Under the pieces are notes generated by a model. The model did no database searches. It had not been told where the DNA came from and saw only the letters and a program-made list of their open reading frames with translations. A program made the translations under genes and the position numbers. This document shows positions 1-5,121 of a DNA stretch of 5,121 bases, piece after piece. Source of the stretch: an uncultured Traorella sp. (GTDB lineage: Bacteria > Bacillota_I > Bacilli_A > Erysipelotrichales > Erysipelotrichaceae); NCBI GenBank assembly GCA_945919165.1, contig CAMEIZ010000124.1:1-5121 (forward strand), written 5' to 3'. Position 1 is the stretch's first letter, and each line of letters starts with the position of its first letter.

Positions 1-545
1 ACATCAGATCAAGAGTACTATCCTTTAATATCTTCAATCTTGGCAAGCAGCTGAAGACAATGGGATTACTTGTCATTACCGATGCCATTATTAATCGAGT
101 GAATGAAAACTGGCGAAAAGGCAAACGCACCCATGTATTCATTGATGAAATCCATGTCATCTTTGAAAACGAAGAATCAGCAACATTTTTTGCTTCCGCA
201 TGGCGACAATTTAGAAAAAGAGATGCTTTTCCTATTGGCATTACCCAAAATGTTAAGTATCTTCTTTCATCACAGCAAGGAACAAGCATGTTATCCAATT
301 CATTATTCATTGTGATGCTGAACCAGTCGCCAAATGACAGGGAGGATCTAGCAAAGCTGCTGAATATATCAGAAGAACAGATGAGTTATATAACTAATGC
401 CCAAACCGGTTGCGGATTGATCAAATACGGTGGATCCATTGTTTCATTTATCAACAAGATGCCAAAAGGAAAACTCTATAATCTGAATACAACAAAACCA
501 AGTGATCGTAAGGAAATGATCAAAAAGAGAAACTATATGGGATAA
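1..545 (+). CDS. VirB4/TraE-type conjugation ATPase, C-terminal part (5' end outside window)
   Basis: This is the C-terminal end of the cytoplasmic ATPase that powers a conjugative type IV secretion system. The reading frame is open from base 3, giving about 180 visible residues, so the gene starts left of the window and the ATG at 60 is internal. Residues before it (FNIFNLGKQLKT) already match the family. A Walker B motif, FIDEIH, lies at 135-152 with Asp-Glu at 144-149. It is followed by the FRKRDAFPIGITQNV block and by NQSPNDREDLAKLL, both characteristic of VirB4-like proteins of Firmicutes ICEs (the group I recall being named after Clostridioides difficile CD1110). The Walker A motif would be upstream, outside the window. 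The gene ends with TAA at 543-545, 40 bases before a cell-wall hydrolase gene with which it probably forms an operon. Family assignment is from recognition, not a search. Confidence 0.9.
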   Translation, partial: IRSRVLSFNIFNLGKQLKTMGLLVITDAIINRVNENWRKGKRTHVFIDEIHVIFENEESATFFASAWRQFRKRDAFPIGITQNVKYLLSSQQGTSMLSNSLFIVMLNQSPNDREDLAKLLNISEEQMSYITNAQTGCGLIKYGGSIVSFINKMPKGKLYNLNTTKPSDRKEMIKKRNYMG

Positions 546-550
546 GCTGA

Positions 551-587
551 ATGCTTGTCCCATTTTTTCATAGAAGGAGACAAGCAT
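551..587 (+). promoter_or_regulatory. Hairpin enclosing the ribosome binding site and start codon of the hydrolase gene
   Basis: ATGCTTGTC at 551-559 is a perfect inverted repeat of GACAAGCAT at 579-587. CC at 560-561 can also pair with GG at 576-577 if A578 is bulged out, giving an 11-pair stem around a 14-base loop. The 3' arm contains most of the Shine-Dalgarno AAGGAG (574-579) and the first two bases of the start codon (ATG 586-588). Free mRNA would therefore hide the initiation site. The 5' arm begins only 5 bases after the upstream stop codon (543-545), so a ribosome terminating there would hold the stem open. This is the classical layout for translational coupling. The pairing is read directly from sequence; the regulatory effect is inferred. 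Confidence 0.6.
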
Positions 588-2007
588 GAACAGCATAAAG
601 ACCAAACAATCAATTCAAACTAGCAAAACAAAGAATTCCAAGGAGAATCTAACTCACTTTGTCAAACAACAAACCATTCATAATAAAGAAAGCAATAAAG
701 AAGATTCATCATCACCTAAAGCAAATGCTTCTGCAAGAGCTACAGATACCATCAGCAATACTGCTAAAGCTACTGCATATGAATCAGCTTTTCGAGCAAA
801 GAAATATGTTAAGCAAAAGCTGGAACAGCATCGTACAAAGAAGCAGATTGAACGTACTACGGCAATCATGAATACTACCATGCCTAAAGCTTCTTATGTA
901 TCAAAAGCCAAACGATATGTACAGAACAAATTCAATGCTTCAACTATTAAAGAAACAGCTGATTGCATTATAACCAGACCAGTAATACAAACATCTGCTA
1001 AATTCATATCAGCTTCTTTTAATGTGGTTAAAAAGACAATTGGTGGAATCAATGCATTATTATCTTTCGGTACCGGAGTCATACTTATTGTGATCATGAC
1101 ATTGTTTATTGGTACTTTCTCTGTTTTGGCCCAGGATGGTGGCACCAACAGTACGATCCTTCCGTTAAGTCCGGAAGTCGTTTCCTATGAAGAAACAATA
1201 ACAAGATATGCTGAAGAAAACGGGATTGAAGACTATGTTCCAATACTAGAAGCCATTATGATGCAGGAATCTAGAGGCTTAGGCAATGATCCTATGCAAT
1301 GCAGCGAATCAGCATTCAATACCAAATTTCCAAGAGTTCCTAACGGGATAACCGATCCTGAATACTCAATTGAATGTGGAGTTAAAACATTTGCGGATTG
1401 TCTAAATAGAGCCAATGTCAAAGATAAATCCGATACAGAACATCTATATCTAGCAATACAAGGATACAACTATGGTAGTGGATATATTAAATTGGCAATC
1501 TGCAACTTTGGAGGCTATTCAAAATACAATGCCCAACTGTTTTCAGATGATATGAAAGAAAAACTAAATACATCAACCTATGGTGATCCAGAATATGTTG
1601 ATCATGTCATGCAATATGTTCCGGTTACCTTCAGAGGAGGCATCAACCCCAACTTCAACAACATGGAGGCTTGGATAACAAAAAATCCATATGCAAGAGC
1701 TGGCTTATATGGCCAATGCACATGGTTTGCATGGGGCAGATTCTATGAGTTATATGGATATGATCCAGGATTTACAAGCAATGGATGGGACTGTGTAGAT
1801 CAGCTAGTAGCAGCACATCCGGACTTATTTGAAAGATCACTTTCGCCAAAACCAGGATCTGTATTCTCTGGCATTGGTGTTAATCATGTCGGTATTGTCA
1901 TTGCGGTTGATGGTGATTATGTTACCATTCAGGAAGGAAATCTTGATGGCAAAACAAACACCTTCCAAGATGCAAAAAGGATTGGCATACAGTCACCTAT
2001 ACGTTGA
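586..2007 (+). CDS. Membrane-anchored lysozyme-like/CHAP peptidoglycan hydrolase of a conjugative element, C-terminus frameshifted
   Basis: A 473-residue cell-wall hydrolase that would open peptidoglycan for the conjugation channel, like CwlT-type proteins of Gram-positive ICEs. Residues 1-150 are basic and rich in Lys, Ser, Thr and Ala, and probably cytoplasmic. A hydrophobic membrane segment spans about 155-181 (GVILIVIMTLFIGTFSVLA). Residues 200-345 resemble the lysozyme-like domain, with a probable catalytic Glu228 in MMQESRG. Residues 365-460 form a CHAP domain with Cys378 (GQCTWFAW), His434 (NHVGIV) and Glu450 (IQEGN), the expected catalytic set. The ATG at 586 has AAGGAG at 574-579, six bases away, inside a hairpin. 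The frame breaks at an A5 run (1974-1978): only nine foreign residues follow before TGA, while the family-typical C-terminus continues in the -1 frame to TAG at 2055-2057. Restoring one base would give 490 residues. The family is secure; whether the shortened protein works is unknown. Confidence 0.9.
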   Translation: MNSIKTKQSIQTSKTKNSKENLTHFVKQQTIHNKESNKEDSSSPKANASARATDTISNTAKATAYESAFRAKKYVKQKLEQHRTKKQIERTTAIMNTTMPKASYVSKAKRYVQNKFNASTIKETADCIITRPVIQTSAKFISASFNVVKKTIGGINALLSFGTGVILIVIMTLFIGTFSVLAQDGGTNSTILPLSPEVVSYEETITRYAEENGIEDYVPILEAIMMQESRGLGNDPMQCSESAFNTKFPRVPNGITDPEYSIECGVKTFADCLNRANVKDKSDTEHLYLAIQGYNYGSGYIKLAICNFGGYSKYNAQLFSDDMKEKLNTSTYGDPEYVDHVMQYVPVTFRGGINPNFNNMEAWITKNPYARAGLYGQCTWFAWGRFYELYGYDPGFTSNGWDCVDQLVAAHPDLFERSLSPKPGSVFSGIGVNHVGIVIAVDGDYVTIQEGNLDGKTNTFQDAKRIGIQSPIR

Positions 2008-2057
2008 ATCAGTTAAGATCCTACTATAGAGGGGTGGTGTTTGCCAATCCGAAATAG
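1977..2057 (+). pseudogene. Out-of-frame C-terminal tail of the CHAP domain
   Basis: In the -1 frame relative to the hydrolase gene this stretch encodes 26 residues beginning KDWHTVTYTLNQL and ending GVVFANPK before TAG at 2055-2057. The pattern Asp-Trp, then Thr-Leu, then Gly-Val-Val-Phe-Ala-Asn-Pro is the usual last strand and end of CHAP domains in this family of mobile-element hydrolases. It joins the main gene if A5 at 1974-1978 is read as A6, giving AKKDW across the junction. It is therefore the displaced end of the upstream gene, not a separate gene. A sequencing error, a real mutation, or slippage at the A run could each explain it. Confidence 0.8.
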
Positions 2058-2132
2058 CTAATTATTACATCAATCAAGTAAATAGGTACATTGTCATTCA
2101 TTTGTCATTTTTCATCTGTATTGTAGAAGATG

Positions 2133-2139
2133 AAGGAGG
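2133..2139 (+). promoter_or_regulatory. Shine-Dalgarno site fixing the start of the small gene
   Basis: AAGGAGG lies eight bases before the ATG at 2148-2150, an ideal spacing. The in-frame ATG at 2130 sits just upstream of and overlapping this region, and has no comparable site of its own, so 2148 is the better start. Confidence 0.75.
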
Positions 2140-2147
2140 ACAATAAC

Positions 2148-2324
2148 ATGACGGCTAAAGAATCTGCATATACATCGCTTTGTGAGATATCCAAATCACT
2201 TTTCATAGTATCAGTTAATCTTTTGTGTAATCAGGAAAGCGATATGGATTCAATCAATTTAGCTCAATTTATGATTGACTTGCATGAAGCAATTGATGCA
2301 TTCATTGATATTGATTGTGCCTAA
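2148..2324 (+). CDS. Small acidic protein of unknown function
   Basis: A 58-residue protein beginning MTAKESAYTSLCEISKS and ending in TAA at 2322-2324. The start at 2148 is chosen because a near-perfect Shine-Dalgarno (2133-2139) is correctly spaced for it. I do not recognise the family. The protein has few Lys or Arg and many Asp and Glu, especially in the second half (DLHEAIDAFIDIDCA), and the pattern fits two short amphipathic helices. No signal peptide, membrane segment or metal-binding motif is evident; two of the three Cys lie in the first half. It follows the hydrolase gene with a 90-base gap after the tail remnant and is the last plus-strand gene before the convergent recombinase, so it may be the end of the transfer operon or an accessory gene. 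The good ribosome site makes expression plausible. Confidence 0.6.
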   Translation: MTAKESAYTSLCEISKSLFIVSVNLLCNQESDMDSINLAQFMIDLHEAIDAFIDIDCA

Positions 2325-2330
2325 AATCTT

Positions 2331-2363
2331 TATAGCAACGAAAGATATAACTTCGTTGCTATA
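2331..2363. terminator. Perfect 12-bp palindrome between convergent genes, possible bidirectional terminator
   Basis: TATAGCAACGAA (2331-2342) is exactly repeated in inverse at 2352-2363 (TTCGTTGCTATA), separated by a 9-base loop. It lies in the 49-base gap between the stop of the small plus-strand gene (2324) and the stop of the minus-strand recombinase gene (2374), where a two-way terminator is expected. There is no run of T after the stem on the plus strand, and only a broken one (AAGATTTTAG) on the minus strand, so it is not a textbook intrinsic terminator. A recombinase-binding or attachment site is the main alternative. Confidence 0.5.
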
Positions 2364-2373
2364 CGTTACAGTA

Positions 2374-3297
2374 TTACAATGATCGTAACATTTTATCAAT
2401 GCACTTTTTCTTTTCCTCTTTATTAGGGTGAACATATAAATTTAACGTTGTGCTTATATTTGAATGTCCAAGCAAAACAGATACTGTTTTATAATCTGCT
2501 TTTGACTCTATGCATCTAGTTGCAAAACTATGTCTAAGGCCATGAAATTTCAACTCAGGTATTCCCACTTTTTTGCATAGTTTTTTATAATAATTTCTAT
2601 ATGTTCTTGGTTCTATCGGGTTTTCATCGTTAGAAATGACATAGTATTCTGAATTAACTACCTTGTTTATCGACTTGATCGTTTTCAATAGTTCGGAGGA
2701 CATGGGTATGTCTCTTACTGAATTTGCTGTTTTAGGTGTGTCTAATAATAACTCAGTATGTTTTTTATCACCGTCAATAATATAAATTCTTTGCAATGTA
2801 TGCCTAACCATAATCACCCCATCTTCAACATTGACATCGCACCATCTTAATCCACATATCTCTCCTATTCTCATTCCAGTGCTTAGACATATAAAAATAC
2901 CTAAATTTTTAAATGTGAAATTACTTCTCAGATAATCCATAAACTTTTTCTGGTCTTGTTTCGATAAAACTTCCAAATCCTGTTTCGTATTGTTTGATGG
3001 AAACTTGACTTCTATCGGCTTATATTCAAAATATCCAAGTTTGACACCATACTTCAAAATCATCTTTAATACAATAAGAATGTCTCTTACGCTTTTTTCA
3101 CTCAATCCTTCTTTAAGCTTCGCTAAAGCGAATTCTTGAACTTGCTCTTCAGTTACTTCATAAGAATCACCAAAATATTCATCAATATGATTTTGTATCA
3201 GCAATTGATAAGCTGCATAAGTGGATTTTTTGACATATTTCTTTTTTTCCTCCTTCCACAATTCTGTAATCTCTCTAATATTCTTTTCTTTGACCAT
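2374..3297 (-). CDS. Tyrosine site-specific recombinase, probable hsdS invertase
   Basis: A complete 307-residue phage-integrase-family recombinase, which cuts and rejoins DNA through a tyrosine-phosphate link. The N-terminal part (about 5-95) looks like the SAM-like core-binding domain; the catalytic domain follows from about 105. The full active site is visible: Arg143 (TGMRIGE), Lys189 (TPKTANS), His252 and Arg255 (HGLRH), His278 (LLGHSN) and the nucleophile Tyr288 (LNLYVHP). The ATG at 3297 has AAGGAGG (complement of 3306-3312) eight bases upstream. At about 300 residues it matches XerC/D-like proteins and the invertases found beside hsdS genes; Tn916-type ICE integrases are usually longer. 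It directly abuts the 5' end of the silent hsdS copy, which supports a role in inverting hsdS sequences. It could instead be an integrase for the ICE or an R-M island. Its fold and activity are secure, its substrate is inferred. Confidence 0.93.
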   Translation of the reverse strand: MVKEKNIREITELWKEEKKKYVKKSTYAAYQLLIQNHIDEYFGDSYEVTEEQVQEFALAKLKEGLSEKSVRDILIVLKMILKYGVKLGYFEYKPIEVKFPSNNTKQDLEVLSKQDQKKFMDYLRSNFTFKNLGIFICLSTGMRIGEICGLRWCDVNVEDGVIMVRHTLQRIYIIDGDKKHTELLLDTPKTANSVRDIPMSSELLKTIKSINKVVNSEYYVISNDENPIEPRTYRNYYKKLCKKVGIPELKFHGLRHSFATRCIESKADYKTVSVLLGHSNISTTLNLYVHPNKEEKKKCIDKMLRSL

Positions 3298-3338
3298 TTT
3301 ATCAACCTCCTTTTGGTCAAAGTGAATATTTTATATAA
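3298..3338. promoter_or_regulatory. AT-rich gap upstream of the recombinase gene
   Basis: This short gap separates the recombinase start from the first open codon of the silent hsdS frame. It holds the recombinase Shine-Dalgarno (complement of 3306-3312) and a very AT-rich stretch at 3325-3338. On the minus strand TATATAAAAT (complement of 3327-3336) could serve as a -10 region, but the nearest TTGAAA (complement of 3347-3352) is too close for normal spacing. No promoter can be called firmly on either strand, and no start codon or ribosome site leads into the plus-strand hsdS frame. Confidence 0.3.
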
Positions 3339-4404
3339 CGTTTAGTTTTCAATGTTCCTAATTTGAGATTTAACCAATTCAAGGATAACTGGGTTAAACA
3401 GAAAAATAATAAAATTTTTGAATCTAAAGTTGTTCGTAATAATGATATGAAACATATGGAAGTACTTTCTGCTTCTCAAGAAAAAGGGATGGTTTCGCGT
3501 GAAGAGACTAGACTAGATATTAAATATAAAAAAGAATCTATAAAAAATTATAAAGTAGTCAATAAAGGTGATTATGTTATTCATTTAAGATCGTTTCAAG
3601 GAGGGTTTGCTTTCTCAAATAAAGATGGAGTATGCAGTCCAGCTTATACAATACTATCTGCGAAAGAATTTTATCAATTCATTAAGATTGGTTACATATG
3701 GAATACGTGATGGTAGAAGTATAGCTGTAGACGAATGGTTAGATGAATATACATCATATCCATCTAAATCGGAGCAACTAAAAATCATTCGATTTTTGAA
3801 AATGATTAATGAGCGTATTGATACCCAAATTAAAATCATTATTGAATACGAATCTTATTTAAATAAGTTTAAGGAACAAGTATTAATTAGTTTTTCGAAT
3901 AATTTGACTTTAACCATAGGCGATGTTTGCTCAATATCTACTGGAAAACTTGATGCAAATGCCATGAAAGAAAATGGTAAATACAGATTTTATACATGTG
4001 CTGAAAATTATTACTTTATTGATGAATATGCATTTGATACTGAAGCATTATTAATATCTGGAAATGGTGCAAATGTAGGATACATTCATTACTATAAAGG
4101 AAAATTCAATGCATATCAAAGAACATATGTTTTATCAGATTTTAAAGTTAATCCATTGATCTTGAAATTGAATTTAAATGTCAGTTTAAAGGAAAGGATA
4201 GAAGAACAAAAAAATACAGGCAATACCCCTTATATCAAATTAGACACAATATCAAAAATGAAAATATTTCTTCTGAATAAAGATGATGAGTATAAAATTA
4301 TAAAAACAATTAATCTAATTGAACAAAAGATAGAAAATGAAAAAAAGATTTTAGAGCTTTTAAAAAAGCAAAAATCTTTTCTTCTCGATAATCTATTTAT
4401 ATGA
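3339..4404 (+). pseudogene. hsdS: Silent, frameshifted type I restriction specificity gene (hsdS cassette)
   Basis: HsdS subunits choose the DNA sequence recognised by a type I restriction-modification complex. This copy has two target-recognition domains and conserved spacers. The first frame (3339-3710) opens without a start codon and reads FNVPNLRFNQFKDNW, the usual HsdS N-terminal motif, then a first recognition domain containing LRSFQGGFAFS and CSPAYTIL. At about 3655-3670 the family pattern moves to the +1 frame: NFINSLRLVTYGIRDGRSIA, the central coiled spacer (SEQLKIIRFLKMINERIDTQ), a second domain (KYRFYTCAENYYF, ALLISGNGANVGYI, NTGNTPYIKLDTI) and the C-terminal helix ending LLDNLFI. 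The joint looks short by perhaps 15-20 residues, so a small out-of-frame deletion is likely. At about 350 codons it is shorter than a usual HsdS (about 380-420). No ribosome site precedes it. It looks like the unexpressed partner of the minus-strand hsdS in an invertible locus. Confidence 0.85.
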
Positions 4405-4414
4405 ATAAATTATT
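4387..4414. repeat. Imperfect palindrome at the tail-to-tail hsdS junction
   Basis: The ends of the two hsdS copies form a dyad centred between 4400 and 4401: 11 of 14 base pairs match between 4387-4400 and 4401-4414. Both genes end in codons for Asn-Leu-Phe-Ile, and the stops interlock (plus-strand TGA 4402-4404, minus-strand TAA 4397-4399). The dyad reflects the shared C-terminal coding sequence. It might also act as a weak two-way terminator; there is no separate evidence for that. Confidence 0.6.
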
Positions 4415-5121
4415 TAATAAATACTGCTTCTGTTGCTTATATTGAAATAGTAACTGTGATTCAATATCGATGTGCAATTCTATTGATTTGCACATGTTTT
4501 TAATTTTATTTTGTATTTCTAAATGAGGAATAGTAACTTTTAATGACCTTAATGACTCTCTTGTTATTTGAGGCTGCCCAGACCCGGATATATATTTACT
4601 GAAATCAAATGACATAAGATGATATAATAAATACTCTTTGTCAACATAAGATTTATAATTATCTGTATTAATTACCATTGAATTTCCTGTAATCCAAGAA
4701 TGTTTAGAAGAAAAATTTAATGTTCCTACTGATGCTCCCCGACATGTTAAACAAATTTGTTCATTTTCATGATTATATTCATTGTAATAACCAATTATTC
4801 CATTAGCCCCATATACAGGGTATTCACCACCTTGAATCAATTGATTTGACGAAATTGTTTGTGGTTGATAGACATCAGCTATTTCAAACAAAGAAATTTG
4901 ACTAGAACTAATATTATTAAAAATAGTTTTTAAAATGAATTTTTTTTGAGCTTTCAAATCTTCAATGATTTTATTTTGAACCTGAATTCTCTCTTCAATT
5001 AAATCCAAAAAGCATGCTACTTTTCGCTGTGTTTCAAGAGATGGAAACCTATGTATGGTACTTAAAAAGTCCTCAACTGCAATATTTAATAATCCATGAT
5101 TTCTAGCACCTTCTCCAGCAA
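4397..5121 (-). CDS. hsdS: Type I restriction-modification specificity subunit HsdS (5' end outside window)
   Basis: This is the DNA-recognition subunit that guides the HsdM methyltransferase and HsdR nuclease. 240 residues are visible, and the frame remains open to the right edge (in-frame codons from 5119), so the start and most of the first recognition domain are missing; the TTG at 5006-5008 is internal. Visible parts in order are the end of domain one (AGEGARNHGLLNIAVEDF), the PSLETQRKVACFLDLIEERI spacer and its coiled helix (about 26-66), a second recognition domain (about 70-195) with YPVYGANGIIGYYNEY, CRGASVGTLNF, WITGNSMVI and GSGQPQITRESL, then a C-terminal spacer helix (about 198-236) ending LLNNLFI. 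No break is seen. It is the probable expressed copy, read from an hsdM gene expected further right. Its recognition domains differ clearly from those of the plus-strand copy, so an exchange would change the methylated sequence. The family is certain; expression is inferred. Confidence 0.92.
   Translation of the reverse strand, partial: AGEGARNHGLLNIAVEDFLSTIHRFPSLETQRKVACFLDLIEERIQVQNKIIEDLKAQKKFILKTIFNNISSSQISLFEIADVYQPQTISSNQLIQGGEYPVYGANGIIGYYNEYNHENEQICLTCRGASVGTLNFSSKHSWITGNSMVINTDNYKSYVDKEYLLYHLMSFDFSKYISGSGQPQITRESLRSLKVTIPHLEIQNKIKNMCKSIELHIDIESQLLFQYKQQKQYLLNNLFI

Noticed and set aside
60..62. ATG as the start of the first gene
   Set aside because: The frame is open and family-like from base 3 (FNIFNLGKQLKT), there is no ribosome site, and a 161-residue protein would lack the Walker A region, so the gene is simply cut by the window edge.
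678..1469. Three minus-strand open frames opposite the hydrolase gene
   Set aside because: They are shadows of a clearly coding plus-strand gene with recognisable domains and have no ribosome sites.
1829..2029. Plus-strand open frame of 66 codons overlapping the hydrolase gene
   Set aside because: It overlaps well-conserved CHAP coding sequence in another frame and shows no family pattern or ribosome site. It is also not the frame that carries the GVVFANPK tail.
3136..3345. Plus-strand open frame opposite the recombinase N-terminus
   Set aside because: Its hydrophobic, Phe/Leu/Ile-rich translation is what the antisense of a Lys/Glu-rich AT-rich gene gives, so it is not a membrane protein.
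2358..3345. Possible direct repeats flanking the recombinase (CTATACGTTACAG near 2359-2371 and TATATAACGTTTAG near 3332-3345) as attachment sites
   Set aside because: The match needs gaps and is short and AT-rich, so it is not distinguishable from chance.
3363..3365. TTG as a true start for the plus-strand hsdS fragment
   Set aside because: It lies inside the conserved VPNLRF motif and has no Shine-Dalgarno, so the fragment is better read as lacking a start.
1..5121. CRISPR array, tRNA, rRNA or riboswitch
   Set aside because: No regularly spaced repeats, no cloverleaf-like segments and no long unexplained non-coding region were seen; the longest gene-free stretch is under 150 bases.

Overview
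The window is low-GC Gram-positive DNA, most likely from a Firmicutes bacterium (gut Clostridia or Erysipelotrichia would fit). The basis is the strong AAGGAG/AGGAGG ribosome binding sites, the AT-rich composition, and a conjugation gene pair typical of integrative conjugative elements (ICEs) in that phylum. The exact host cannot be named from this sequence.

Left part (1-2324, + strand): the end of an ICE transfer module. It opens inside a VirB4/TraE-type conjugation ATPase. After 40 bases comes a membrane-anchored two-domain peptidoglycan hydrolase (lysozyme-like domain plus CHAP amidase/peptidase domain). These two would supply energy for, and open the cell wall to, a type IV secretion channel. 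The hydrolase start codon and Shine-Dalgarno lie in a perfect 9-bp inverted repeat just after the ATPase stop, which suggests translational coupling. Its last ~26 codons are out of frame at an A5 run. A small acidic protein of unknown function (58 aa) follows.

Middle (2325-3297): a perfect 12-bp palindrome separates the small gene from a convergent gene on the minus strand. That gene encodes a complete 307-aa tyrosine recombinase with all the catalytic residues.

Right part (about 3339-5121): two type I restriction-modification specificity genes (hsdS) in tail-to-tail inverted arrangement, their ends overlapping by 8 bases. The minus-strand copy runs off the right edge and is intact where visible; it is the likely expressed copy. 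The plus-strand copy begins within the conserved HsdS N-terminal motif without a start codon and carries a frameshift, apparently with a small deletion, in its first target-recognition domain. It therefore looks like a silent, damaged cassette.

Recombinase plus inverted hsdS pair matches the known layout of phase-variable, DNA-inverting type I R-M loci. The proposed working is that the recombinase flips DNA between inverted repeats in the two hsdS copies, changing or switching off the methylation specificity. The partner repeat would lie past the right edge, so inversion is inferred. In sampled 60-base stretches GC falls from about 43% in the hydrolase gene to about 35% in the recombinase and about 20% in the silent hsdS, so the R-M block probably has a separate origin, either as ICE cargo or beside the ICE.
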